Below, one piece after another: positions 37,527 through 49,483 of a stretch of DNA of 64,000 nucleotides. The notes beneath the pieces are model-generated. The model saw only the letters and a program-made list of their open reading frames with translations. It had not been told where the DNA came from and did not search any database. This stretch comes from Epichloe hybrida (lineage: Eukaryota; Ascomycota; Sordariomycetes; Hypocreales; Clavicipitaceae). Within the stretch, counting starts at the first letter, position 1; each line of letters begins with the position of its first letter. The stretch is taken from contig JAFEKR010000006.1 of the NCBI GenBank assembly GCA_019022495.1, positions 1,240,001 to 1,304,000 of the forward strand, given 5' to 3'. The translations under genes were made by a program, and so were the position numbers.

Positions 37527-38615
37527 TGCAGGGTATAGGTATAGTGAATTTGGTTCGGAAGATATGCATCGAGGTGCAGGAGGTGTGTGCGGCCATAATC
37601 ACGAAGGACATGTTTTCGACGCGTCGCGAGCAACCACGACAGCACGTGACTTGGTACATTAAGTGGACACATTTTGAGCCTGATAAGCCATAAGCCCAGA
37701 TTCGCATGAGATACATTTATCGGTCAACATATTATGTTCCTGTCGGTCAGGGAACCTATCTAGAAAGCTAATATGTCGCTTTTATTCTGGAAGATGTTCG
37801 TGCTGTATGCTAGGGCTTCAGATTGCAGCTGCAAGAGAAAAATCCGCCTTGAATTGGAGAAATTTGCCGGTGGAAAATGCCAAGAAAAGTAATGAACGTC
37901 CTGCAATGTTCGCATCACTATTTTTTTTTTTTTTTTGATACGATGACATCTAATATCAATAAAAGGGTGTTAAATGTTTGAGTTGGTTGCCATCTGTCCA
38001 GGCGGCGTACGTAATTATTTCAGGCCGAGAGTGGAGTCCACCCCAGTCTTATCATATCGATTTCCATTAACACTTATCGATAGCCACCTCAAAGCTCCTT
38101 CATCGCATCATAGCAGCTTCTTGCAATGAGCAGAATCTACCGTTGACCGAACAGAACGGAAGCTGAGGAGTTAATGTCACGTTCGATACACACTCACTCA
38201 GCTTCTGGTACTTCCTTCTTTGCTTTTGGCGATAATCGGCACACTGCTTCTTTGCAATCTTTTGCACAACTACACCGTCTTTTATGTCTTCCTGGACACC
38301 CATGCTGCAAATATCTCGGCCAAGCACTATTGCAAGATCGGGTTATACCCATTTGTACCCAGTTACCTGCGCAAGTTTCCCCCTCTCGCTTGAACATAAG
38401 GTCTTTTAATCAGCTTCGACGACACCTTGCTATTCCGAATCTGTCATGACAGTTGAACTTTAATAGATCGTCCATTTTTGAAATAGAAAGTTCAAGGAAA
38501 TCGTGTTCTGTGGCGGTTCTTTCTTTCAACGCGTATTGTCAGTCGTTGGACTTGTGGCCGAAATAGAAACGCGACACTATCATTGTACCTGTCTCAACTT
38601 AATCGAGCACCAATA
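37527..38615. promoter_or_regulatory. Divergent RAD54/UBP8 promoter region
   Basis: About 1.1 kb between two start codons. Contains ACGCGT at 37619-37624 near RAD54, a poly-T run at about 37921-37936, and a small Cys-rich minus-strand ORF (38194-38397) that I did not accept as a gene. Confidence 0.45.
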
Positions 38616-40465
38616 ATGTCTACCCGCCCGACAACACCTGCCTCCCCCAAGAATGCGAAGGTCAAGTCGCCCGTGCCAGGTACCCCTGTGTTTGGCTGTG
38701 GTAAGGAGAATCAATACACCTTGCATTCAGATCATTTTTAACATTGATGATGCAGAGCACGTCCAGCTTTTACTCTCTCAGGGACAGGACGTCATGAATA
38801 GCTCGATTGCACATTATAAAATGATTTTAAGAGGCATTTTTGATTCAACACCGATCGTACCACAGACATCAACGAATCCTGAAGGACGTCCGATTACGTC
38901 TCTGACATCTAACTACCTCTGCTTGCAGTGCCCCACCACTGTCACTGAGGAAGACCGCCTCAGACATGGGACTAAAAAATCTCATCGGTTCTGTGTTCAA
39001 TGTGAAGAGAGACCAACACCTGGACTTGGAACTGACTTGTATTTAGACGTTGACTCCCGGAGTGGATCCCTATATTGTCAGATATGTGATGACTTGGTTT
39101 GGGACCCAACATTGGAAGAACTACGTGTTCGAAAGATTGGGACTGGATCCTTCTCCGGTAAGTCGATATCGCCAGTATTTAGCATACAACGGGCGCATAA
39201 TAACAAACCCAATTTGAGAAGGGCGCAAACGGAAACATGACGAGCTGTTTACGGATTCGATAAAAGATGATCCTCGCTACATAAGTTCTAATACAACAAC
39301 CTCATCTTGTCGAGCGAATGGCTTACGGGGCATCTACAACGCCGGTGCAACTTGCTATCAGAATGTTGTTCTTCAAAGTTTTCTGCATAACCCTCTTCTA
39401 CGCAATTTCTATCTCAGCGATGGGCACCAAAGTAATGACTGTACAGTGCCTCACTGCCTCAGCTGCGCTATGGATGACATGTTTCAAGATTTCTATGCCC
39501 TGGAAAATACCAACGGTTATACAGCGGCAAACATTTTATCTGGATTTTGGATCTCTGAGAAGAAGGCATTCGAGAATCTTGTCACCACGAAGGAGCAAGA
39601 TGCCCATGAGTTCTTTCAATTTTTGGCCGAAGACTTACATGAGCGTAACGGAGACGGGAAGAAACCAGAGATAGGTTCTGAGCATAGCTGCAACTGCATC
39701 GTTCATCAAACCTTCTATGGCAAGATGCAAACAACAACAACATGTCAAAATTGCAAAGGCACTACAAACACAGTACAGTCGTTCCTTGATCTGAGTCTTG
39801 GTTTAGATACATTGATGCAGAGAAGGGCCAAGAAAGTAGGTCAAAAGGCTCCAGTACTGACGTTGAACGACTGCTTGGATGAAGAATATGTCAAATTTGA
39901 CAAATGCGAGTATCGCTGTCATAACTGCTCTTCAACGCAGCAAGCGAAACGATACACGAGTATCAAGCGTTTGCCCAACGTTCTATCCATTCAACTCAAG
40001 GTAAGGAGTACGTTCAATAGCTGCAAAAGTTGCCCAAAGACTAACAGGTCATCCTTCAGCGATTTGAATATAAACAAGGTAGACATGATCGAGCCGCGTC
40101 GAAGATTGATCATACAGTCCAATTTCCTTTGCAACTGAATATGTTGCCTTACACAAATAGAGTTCGTAATCGAGACAATCGAGAGAGCTTGGAGCTGGAA
40201 AGGTCTTGCACATACGACTTGCTAAGCGTTATTGTCCATGTTGGAGAAATAGAGACCGGACATTACGTGTCGTATTGTCGCGTTAGCGACCAGGTGAGCT
40301 TGAATTCGCAATTTTTGCGCCTAATGTCAAGTCATTGTGAATTAACAAGGCCAATTTATCTAGTGGTTCAAATTCAATGATCACAAGGTGGAATTAGCCA
40401 CCATTTCGGAGGTTCTAGGTGCACAGGCCTACTTGTTATTTTATATAATCCGCTCTCTAGCCTAG
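38616..40465 (+). CDS. UBP8: SAGA deubiquitinase Ubp8
   Basis: Ubp8 removes ubiquitin from histone H2B as part of the SAGA DUB module. Exons 38616-38700, 38756-39157, 39222-40000, 40060-40293 and 40364-40465 give 533 residues. The N-terminal ZnF-UBP domain begins at VFGCEHVQLLLSQG and continues with CLQCPTTVT, HRFCVQCEE and YCQICDDLVWDP. The USP catalytic domain has the Cys box GIYNAGATCYQNVVLQSF, a C-x2-C zinc site TTTTCQNCKG and YRCHNCSS, and the His box ETGHYVSYCRVSDQ, ending with WFKFNDHKVELA and AYLLFY. All introns are 55-70 bases. The small intron 40001-40059 restores LSIQLK-RFEYKQG. Function links it to the H2B gene in the same window, but only by pathway. Confidence 0.94.
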
Positions 40466-40943
40466 AATATTTGCCAGTCAACTTGTATCGATAATAAATT
40501 ATACTAATGCTTGACTTCGTCGAATATTTGTTTGAAATTTTCTTCACAGGGATCAACTTGATTTCAAAAAATATTGGCTCAAGTAGGACAAGATTGTTCA
40601 CTAGGATACATGCCATCCGATATTCTATCAGCACAAGACTTCATTCGTCGAGAGTCAATGACTCGCAATCGTCCCCGAGACGTGACAGAAACTCGTACGC
40701 ATCGTAAATTGTTACTATTTCGATACGCTAGACAGCCAGCTCTTTTGTATGGCTATTTACTAGTACCCTTACGGGTTCGTCAACAGGGAACAACCTTCAC
40801 ATGGGAGAAAAAAACCCGTTGCCTCACTACTCACTATCGTGGCAGCGCCGGCCCTGTGGCGGATCCCCTGCGTTGTGTTGCCTTCAGTGTGTGGTTGTTG
40901 CCAGCTTTCGCTGACCATCGTAAATTATTTGACTTGAAAATGG
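40466..40943. other. Convergent intergenic region
   Basis: About 480 bases of 3' flanking DNA. Open frames on the plus strand here have no recognisable content. Confidence 0.5.
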
Positions 40944-42250
40944 CTAGGCCTTCCACGCCCACGCTGGGCATTCAAAATTTGCGTAGCAATAGAATTCATT
41001 GCTAAGACCTCTAGCATGTCTAGGTTCGTAATTCGTAGTTCGAACGTTGAAAGAGCGATATAGTCTCGTCACCAAATATTCCATTCGTTCACCTGTGCAA
41101 ACAACGACCCGTGGCAAGGGGATGGTGGGATCGTAAGTTTTCAACAACCAACGCACTGTAAGTGCAGCTATTAGGCATTAACGCGCATGCATGGTTAGAT
41201 ATAGGAGATCAAATGTTTCTGTTATGGACACAAACTCGGAGTCAACAGAAGTGATGTGTGTCTCTCGACATACCTTTGGTCTGACAATCCTCGCTAAGGA
41301 ACGGCGGATCGCAAATGATGCTATCTAGACTTCCTTTCATGTCCCCTGATCGATTTGTCAACTTGAGGTTGCATTTGAATCGAGATAGCCAAATCTTGCG
41401 ATAAGCGCAAAGGAAGCTGTTCACGAAGACAGGAGACAATTATTTGCGATAATTTCGTAAAGCGTTGCTTACCTGGAAGCTTGAGAGGTTGCTGATAATC
41501 ATAGTAGACGAATTCTGAGAAGATACCGAACCGATCGTCATGTTCTAGGAGCACGACTCTTGGGCGTTCATCAAATGGCAAATCTTGCTATTGTTTTCTG
41601 GTCCCATAGCCACGTCAGAAGTGGCAATTTGGGCTACTTGTGAGCCACTTCCACTTTTTAGTCTGTCTTGCCAGAGGCCGTGGTTCATGAAGTCCTCACC
41701 AATTTATTTCGAAGTGCCACAAACACACTCGGTGCCGAAATGACACCAATTCTTGAATCGCAAGAAGTACCTTCCAGCAGTTGATCAGCCAGCAGTCCAG
41801 CAGTCTCATCCGAATACTATTAGCCCACCGCACAACGTCAGCTTCGAGAACACCATACTATGTTAACAAAGAGAAAGAGCCGGATGAGAAGATAGAGTAG
41901 GGAAGGGGGGTGCGAAGGAGCAAGTCAGTCTATATCTAGCTCCTCTCGAGAAATTAATCGCATGAGAAGTGTAAAAGTCGCATACGAAGTGTCAAAGCAT
42001 ACCCAAAATTGAGATTCGTTCCAGTCTTCCGCGAAAGCTTCCATTGACAACGGGGTGTCCTGTTCAGCTTGGGCTTTCAACTCATTGAACTTAGATTGAT
42101 GCGCGTCTCTTTCAGCGTTGAATTCAGCCAATGCTGCTAGTGCATGGGCAGACAAAACTCTAACAAAGGACGTAAATCTAGTCAGTGCTAAGAAAGAGCC
42201 TTATGGCAGGTTTCGAGTACTCACACTGGCTCGTCATCGTTGGTCATCAT
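40944..42250 (-). CDS. EFM5: Efm5-type protein-lysine methyltransferase
   Basis: Efm5 (N6AMT2 in animals) is a seven-beta-strand methyltransferase that modifies a lysine of translation elongation factor 1A. Six exons on the minus strand: 42250-42225, 42159-42003, 41816-41700, 41587-41473, 41345-41274 and 41167-40944, 236 residues. Family blocks in order: LSAHALAALAEFNAERD, ESQFW-YSDETAGLL, IGVISAPSVFVALRN, RVVLLEHDDRFGIFSEFV, the catalytic-site motif ICDPPFLSEDCQTK-AALTVRWL, RVVVCTGERMEY, and the end EPRHARGLSNEFYCYANFE. Every splice keeps the frame and rebuilds a family block, so the model is firm although the gene was in pieces. A second ATG three bases in is an equally good start. Introns range from 65 to 186 bases. 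Confidence 0.92.
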
Positions 42251-43116
42251 GAGTTCAAATATAAAGTCACCACTATCTAGGGTAACCAAAGGAATTCCGG
42301 GAAAGCAGGGTCCTCTCGTTCGCTTGAGACTGATTTTGATGTTTGTGATCAATGTTGAGTATAGAAGAACACTGGCGAGTATTTCGAAGTGTGAGATGAA
42401 GGGTTCACAAGAAGACGAGGAAATGTGGACCCAATCCACCTTTTCCTGCTTTGTCGCATGGAGATCGATTGCTTCTTTCCCAGCGACATATGTGGTAAAA
42501 CTACCGATTTCGGTCTCACAACAGCCCCGTTCTTATGCCGCTAATCTTAAATCCCCCCTGGCCATTGTCTGTTACCGTCACTTTCAACTTCCCAGTACAA
42601 GAGCGAATCCAGATAGTATTACAGCTACACGCCGCCGCATAAACATCGAGTAACAGTACGGTGTACATTTGAGGCGCGAACAAAGTAAATAAACAGTATT
42701 GATTTTTAAAAATTTTTGCGTCATTGGTTATGGCTAATGCATCTAATTTTTTATAACACAATTGCTGGCAATACCTAGCTAGTAAAATAATTAATATTTA
42801 AATACTTATAGCCGCGGTAATAAATAAAACCTATAATAGGTACAAGCTCTAAGGTCACAAATACGGGGGGGCTGTAAGGTTGAGCAAAGTTTGCGATAAA
42901 CTTTGTAGCTGCGTTGGCGCAAGAGTCATAATTCACGACCGCAGTCAAACTCAAATTCGAAATAAAACAGTATTAGATGTAACGAATTGCCCACAATAGG
43001 TTGTATGATGTACACAATTTCCGACGAATAATCGAGTCGCGACATTTGTGTACCTCCGCCGAGTTTCTGTCTTGTCAAGACCACACTTTTTCGAAAGGCC
43101 CCACCCATATAGTTCC
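42251..43116. other. Intergenic region with AT-rich patch
   Basis: About 870 bases. The part 42690-42850 is AT-rich with few CA/TG steps and resembles a small degraded repeat. No gene recognised. Confidence 0.5.
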
Positions 43117-44685
43117 TCATAATTCATCCAGCACATGGATGTACTTTTTGTCCTCCCGCTTCTCCTTTTCCGTCGCTGGAGGCAAGTCGTAGTAATTCTG
43201 GCTTCTGAATCCTTGCTGAAAGAAAACGTCAGATGAGCGCTAGTGACATCGATGTGCGGGAAACATTACCAAGTAGTGATAGGTGAAGTTCGCGATATCG
43301 CCGGGCTCGATACCGAGATCTTTGAATGTCTTGGCTGTGGGGTCAATAACCTGGTCCAAAAACTCACGCTCAACCTCGTCTGCCGACAATGTATGCCACC
43401 AAAGCGCCTTGTTCAAAACGCCGGCAACGGGCTTGAGAATGGCTTTAGGCACATTGATATGCCGCCTCTTTTTGAAGATTTCCTTATCGACCATGGCGGC
43501 AATCTGACTCAAGCTGTACTCTTGGGGTCCGTACAGCTCAAACGTCTCACCGACAGTGGAGTCATCGTACATGATTTTCTCCAAGGCAGCACCAACATCG
43601 ATCGACTACGAAACCCACTTAGCGTTGAAGGATACTTTGGAGTTGGACGCAGTCGCTTACATGAACAGGCCAGTACCTTTGCTGCATGTTGTTCGCCGTA
43701 AAGAGATTGAGAACAGATGCTAGCTTAAGCAACAAGTTGTCTTCGAACCCGAACATTGGCGCTGGTCTGACAAGTGTAGTTTCGGGGAAAACAATTCTCG
43801 CAATTTGCTCGCCACGACCCTTTCTAGTGTCAGAATAATCGAGATAAGGACCCAAAGCTATTTGACAAACCTTCGTAGCGTAGAATTCGGATGCAGATTG
43901 CGGGTTTGCACTGTGAGACGAAACATGTATGTATCGGTCCACATCGTATTTTGCGACAGCTTCGACAATTCGCTCAGTGCCTTCTACATGAACATCTTCG
44001 AGTGAGAAATTTCTGACAGAGGTGGTTAACCGTGTGAATTATTTTTCAAGGTAACATAGGAGCGTACTTTGTCGGGTAATCACGACCGACTAAATTGTAG
44101 ACGACATCGGAATGTCTAACACTGGCTTCGATCGAGGACGTGTTGTGAAGATCGTACTCCTAAGTCAGATTAATAGGGAGCAAAGGATCCTTGAGCGGGC
44201 ACGCTGGGTTCACCACGTACGACAAACACGATGCGGCCGAGATCACCTGTGACTTTCAAATGTCGCTTGGCCATCTCTTCACGAAATGGAACTACAACTG
44301 TGCATCCTTGACGAGCTATGCTGTAATAAGCATATAGTTCCCTATGAAAGAAAGGGTGTTGCATGTACCTAGTCGATTGACAATGTACCGTCCTAGTTGT
44401 CCGGTTGCGCCAAATACTGTCGCTGTGTGGCCTGGAGAAATTGTAAGCATTGGACGTCGGCAAGAGCTTAGTGAGTCAAGTACCTCCAAGAGACGATCTA
44501 AATGGCCATGTATATTAGTGGTTGTCATAATGACTACTTGTGCAAGCCTTGACTCACCGTCCACCTTCGACTCGAAGAATCGGCTTGCCAGTCCTTGTGA
44601 TGGAAACATCAGAAAGCCATCGTCTGCTAATGGTATTTTGCGCGGCTTGACGCGCTGGCCGCACAGCATATAAAGGGAAATACAT
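43117..44685 (-). CDS. NADH:ubiquinone oxidoreductase 40-kDa subunit (NDUFA9 family)
   Basis: Accessory complex I subunit with an atypical short-chain dehydrogenase fold and a bound NADPH (Neurospora nuo-40). Eight exons on the minus strand: 44685-44558, 44466-44369, 44315-44221, 44159-44068, 44012-43871, 43819-43661, 43605-43270 and 43215-43117, 382 residues. The start MYFPLYAVRPARQAAQ with SRRWLSDVS is a mitochondrial presequence. The nucleotide-binding motif is TVFGATGQLGRY. Other blocks: QGCTVVVPFREE, SDVVYNLVGRDYPTK, YIHVSSHSANP, LVRPAPMFGFEDNLL, QQRYWPVH-SIDVG and the C-terminal QGFRSQNYYDLPP. The first intron (44557-44467) uses an AAG acceptor and is the least certain junction. It is transcribed away from RPN9, 429 bases between ATGs. 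Confidence 0.93.
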
Positions 44686-45114
44686 CACCAAAATCTCTTT
44701 GCTTGATGATCGGAGGTTGTAGCACCCTTCGAGGTTAGCGCTATTAGGCTCCCAAAAGCTTGTGGTGCATCTGAGATACACGACGGAGAGGATGGCTGCT
44801 CGCATCACGTGATTTCTCACGGGACAGTACGGCAACTACAACATGCTAGTTGAGTGGGCATGTGGGACTTCTTGACAATAGGTAATATTCTATCAGGCTG
44901 CTGGAGCCGCGTCAATGAGAGCTCCCTCACGATAGATTTTCTAAAAGCCTTTCTTCGATCACATATTGTCCACGACTTCCAACTACATTCGTGGCTCAAG
45001 AAAACTTGTAACCATACTGGTGCAATCACTGGAGATCTCCTGTACTATCATCGTGCACGCAATAAAACTCAACACGTCGCGCAGCCTATCAGTTTTCGCA
45101 CACTGTCTCTCAAC
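44686..45114. promoter_or_regulatory. Divergent NDUFA9/RPN9 promoter region
   Basis: 429 bases between two start codons, so both promoters lie here. No recognisable proteasome PACE-type box or other element could be asserted. Confidence 0.4.
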
Positions 45115-46386
45115 ATGATGACGACTGAAACGATTCCCGACTTCCTCGCTGATCAAAGAGAAAGAGCAGTAGAGGAACTGCAGGCGTTGGTTCTGGACTT
45201 CGAAACGTATTGGGAGCGCAAGCTTTGGCACCAGCTTACTGATTCACTCGTTCAATTCTTTAGCAACCCGAAAAGTGCACCACAACGTCTGGCGTTCTAC
45301 AAGGTTTTTATCTTGAAGTTTGCTGACAAAATAAATCAACTCAAGCTCGTAGATCTCGCTTTGAAAGCGGCTACACAGTGCAAAGGTAAATGAACATTTC
45401 CTCCGTCAAGACAAAGATTATAACATACAGTCGCGCTGACCCTTTAAACAGATGATCAAGAACGGCTGTCCTTCTTGTCCTCTGTCGTAAAGAAAGTCGA
45501 CAACGAGAATTCGCAAGATGCTTTTGTATTCGCTTCTGTGGCCGTATCGCGCGTTAAACTGAGTTTGAACAACCTCGACGATGCGAGGCGGGACCTCGAT
45601 ATCGCTGAGAAGATCCTTGATTCTTTTGATTCAGTTGAAACGGTCGTACACGCAGCGTTCTATGATGCCAATGCAGGCTACTACCAGGTATGTCCCCTTT
45701 CTACGCATCGGTCTATTAAGCTAAAAAAAAATTGACTTTAGCGAAAAATGGATTTTGCAAACTATTATCGAACCTCACTTCTGTACCTTGCCTGTATCGA
45801 CTTATCCTCACTTTCCGACGAAGAACGTCACAGACGAGCTTACTATCTGAGCGTGGCCGCCCTAGTCTCAAATAGTATCTATAACTTCGGAGAACTCTTA
45901 CTACATCCTATACTTGATGCTCTTGCCCGCAGTGACGACGACGCCTGGTTGCGAGAGTTGTTATTTGCTTTCAACCGGGGCGATCTCGCCGCTTACGATG
46001 CTCTGTCAGACAATATCTCATCGAACAAATTATTGAATGAGCACTCTACCCATCTGCGACAAAAGATATATCTCGCCGCTCTCACAGAAGCTGTTTTCCG
46101 GCGACCGCCACACGATCGAGCTATGACTTTCGCAACCATCGCGCAAGAAACGAAAGTTCAACAGAATGAAATTGAACATCTGTTCATGAAAGCTCTTAGC
46201 CTGGGATTACTCCGGGGCACGATTGATCAAGTTGGCCAAGTCGCCCATATCACCTGGGTACAGCCCAAGGTGCTAGACATGAAGCAGATTGGCAACATGC
46301 GTCAGCGCCTTCTTGAATGGGACTCTAACGTCAATCAGCTCGGCAATTGGATCGAATCTGCTGGTAAAGATGTGTGGGCGGCATGA
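45115..46386 (+). CDS. RPN9: 26S proteasome lid subunit Rpn9
   Basis: PCI-domain subunit of the proteasome regulatory particle lid (PSMD13 in animals). Exons 45115-45385, 45452-45687 and 45742-46386 give 383 residues. The start MMTTETIPDFLADQRERA was chosen over upstream in-frame codons because Rpn9 proteins begin close to this helix. Helical repeats occupy the N-terminal two thirds (DFANYYRTSLLYLACIDL, SVAALVSNSIYNFGELLLHP). The C-terminal winged-helix PCI part reads FATIAQETKVQQNEIEHL, LGLLRGTIDQV and the end RQRLLEWDSNVNQLGNWIE. Introns are 66 and 54 bases with clean GTAAAT and GTATGT donors. Confidence 0.93.
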
Positions 46387-46680
46387 AGGGCGGATGAGCT
46401 TGGTAAAATTTACTTTTCATGCTGGAGGTACAGTTGGTCTGTTAAGAGCCCCGCGGTCATGCATGCTCAGCCAAGCATGGATGGGATGTGCCCAACGCGG
46501 CTCCATGCCTTGCATTCAAGTGTCAAAAGACTCGAGCGAGGTTGACAACACCAGCTGTAGACTTTGATAGGCTTGTCAACAAAATAATGTATATAAATTC
46601 AATAAATACAATATTGCAGAGGCCGAAAAATATCTCGGATAGAAGAAAATCGTCATGCTGTTGGCAACCCCGAAACAAAG

Positions 46681-48799
46681 CTAGCTTGAGTCAAAGATAT
46701 TGATCATAGCAATGAGCCAGGCCGGCCACCATATGCACCATACTACGATAGGGGTGTACATGGCCCAAACATTCCACCCGAAACTAGCTTCTCGCAGCAA
46801 CTCTGAAATGGGCAAGTCAGAGAGCCGAGATGAAACATAGAGAACGACTGGGGGTGCAATCGCACTCAGTAAGCCAGCGACAGAGTACTTGGAAATGTTG
46901 GTTTTACAAGGTTGCACAAAACTCAGTGGGCTAGCAAGTATCCCAACTAGAAATGCAAGAGAGAAATTCAATGTTGCCAAGGTGGCCAACGCCATTCCGA
47001 GGACAAGTAAGGAAAACGACTTCGTCAACTGAAAATGCTGTGAGCTCGTTGTAAAAAAGCTCGAAAGAAACTGTGCTAATATGGGAGGGAAAATTGCCGA
47101 GCCAAGACAAAAGATGGCGAAAGCGGCTGGAAGTAGCTGCAGATGCGAGGGTCAGCAAAGGACCGGGAAATACAAAACCAAGAAATGAGGGCACACTCAC
47201 AGAGCCGTCTACACTATTGAATACACACAGCGGCACAATCGATGCGGCGTGGCAACCTGCTACAATTCCCAAAGGAAGGAAAAGATTTCGCTCCCCTGGT
47301 CGAGCTGTTGGTAAACGAACTACAGCTCCTCTCGGCACGGCCTTTTCCTTGCCTGCTTGCTGAGTACTCCCAAGTTTCAGTCCTCGAGCAGAGAGGGCGG
47401 GCTGTCCGCTCTTTACCCATAGAGAAATGGCCATGATGGTGAAGTTGGCAGCCAACAGCATTGCGCTTGGAAGATAGGTACCTATGCTGACGAAACGGTC
47501 TCGCTGCATTAACAAATAAAAGAAAAAACTCTGATGCAGATGCTCCAGCAGATTGTTCAGACTCCTAAATGTCCCTTCAATGACACGTCCCATTGCCATT
47601 TCATCGTGCCAACCGTTGCCGTATGGCTGAAGAGTTACAGCATCAATGTGGTATGGTATGAAACTGCTGTGAGGCCCCGTCCCAATACCCAGCCCTTGCT
47701 TCAACATGCCACGGAGCATCGTTGTCAGGCGGTGATGGTATGAGTCGTCGTGGTTATGCATGCCTTGAATGGCTGTTCGCATGCCCATCTGACCGCCCGC
47801 CACGTTTACAATGGAGTTTATCAGGTCCAAGTTGGGTAGCTGTCCGTTTGTACCGTCGTAAACGATATGTATTCCGTCAAACAGCTGATCAGAGGGATAG
47901 TCGATAGCAATTGCAGCTTGCAAAGCGCCAGATTTGAGAGGTAACGAGGCTACATTGTGGGTATCATGAGCATCGTGATATGCGTCCACCCACGCTTGGG
48001 TGCCCGTGCGGCTATTTGGCGGTACGAGAATGATTATGTCCTTGGACCACAGAGACCAGCCTGTGAACTCCATCATCAGTAATCTACAGCTAAGGTCACC
48101 GCATGCTTGAACTAATTGGAGAAGCCAAAACATACGCTTGAAATATCGCGCCAATGTCAGCGCTAGAGAAACACCATTTCGGTTGAATAAGCCATCGATG
48201 TTTTTCCACGCTGCCACCAAAACTATTGCCTCTGTGGCATCTCCTCGGGGAGCTTGCAATATCCCATACAAGTTTTCGCCTTTGTAAGTCTCACCAGCGG
48301 AATGGTACGTGTAGTTCTGTCTGCCAATCTTAATCCCCACTGCGCTGAGTACGCTCTCCAGATGATTGTTGATTCTGTACCAGTAAGCCTCAACTCGTCA
48401 TTACAACAGTGGGCAAGATTGTTCAGAACACTCACTCGTGATTGCTCTCGTCGATCAATGTATCTAGTTCGCGTCTATGGGCTCGGAGAATATTGTGCTC
48501 GCTACCACCAAAATATGTGTGAACTTGGCCGGGAAGTAAAGCATTTTCGGAAATGTACGTTTTTCGGGAGTAATGGTCAAGCGGTAAAAGGATGAGCCAA
48601 ATTACGCCGACTAGAATACACAAAAGCGATAAGTAGGGAGGAAGCTGGAGCATCCGGGGGTCACGGCGCAAGGAGAGCGCCGATGCTAACGTCGATTACG
48701 GTCCTTGAAGTTAGTGATGCAGTTTGATTATGCAATGGCCAAGAGAAGATGAAACCCTTGATTCCAAGGTACGTTGTACTTACACAACAGTCTTGACAT
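46681..48799 (-). CDS. GAA1: GPI transamidase subunit Gaa1
   Basis: Multi-span ER membrane component of the complex that attaches GPI anchors to proteins. Exons on the minus strand: 48799-48784 (16 bases), 48685-48436, 48374-48136, 48060-47201 and 47136-46681, 606 residues. The start MSRLLSSALSLRRDPRML is assembled across the tiny first exon, whose GTAAGT donor and the GTTAG acceptor restore the family N terminus. A first membrane helix LSLLCILVGVIWLILLPLD is followed by HYSRKTYISENALLPGQVHT, QAPRGDATEAIVLVAAWKN and SRTGTQAWVDAYHDAH. The C-terminal half has several hydrophobic helices (LLPAAFAIFCLGSAIFPP, LNFSLAFLVGILASPL, IVVWCIWWPAWLIAMINIF). Introns are 98, 61, 75 and 64 bases. Confidence 0.93.
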
Positions 48800-49483
48800 G
48801 TCAGCGGTACCGCAAGATGAAGTTGGGTTGCGAAGAGCACTTGTTGCACTGGAACAATAATACATTCAAGACGTGATAGCAGCAAGAGAGCTTGCAGTTA
48901 TCGGGGTCTGGGGGGTCCAGCAGCCAGGATCCACTAAAAACCTGGTCCCCCTTAAGAGACCATGGTCGGTGATATATATCCATTTAAAGTTCAGAGCAAC
49001 AGAGGAAATGATGTACTTGCATTTTGAACGCCCTTAATAGAGTACTGTCTCCTTCCATGCACCGTAAGATTATTTCCACTATTCACGAAGAGATTATACG
49101 ACGCGGGTTACTGATTCCTCAAGCTGGTGGTCTTGGTGTTGGAAGCATTTGTCAATCGACTTTCGTAGACCGATTTCGCAATAGCAGTATCACAAGGGAT
49201 CGAATGTGCCTTTGAATGTAGACCCTCGTAGACCCTTGGACGTCTACAGCGCTGTTGATCAGAGCAAATATTTGATTCAAATCACACAGGAGCACAACTC
49301 ACTTTTGGAGTTTTGCTAAGACCATGCTGCATAGGACTAAATTATATCCGTGAACTCCAAGGCCATGCGTAACATCGAAATGGATCAAACATTTCTCCGT
49401 GTACTCCACGTCTAGATATCGTACAATAGTTATACTCATTATTTCGCCTCATTTCGACGCTATCGATCCTGTCATGCACGTCC
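48800..49483. other. Intergenic region
   Basis: About 680 bases between the GAA1 promoter side and the rhomboid 3' end. No feature recognised. Confidence 0.5.

Noticed and set aside
38194..38397. Cys-rich 67-codon minus-strand ORF between RAD54 and UBP8
   Set aside because: The Cys spacing fits no CX9C or other family I know; an alternative spliced frame is equally open, so coding status is undecidable without transcripts.
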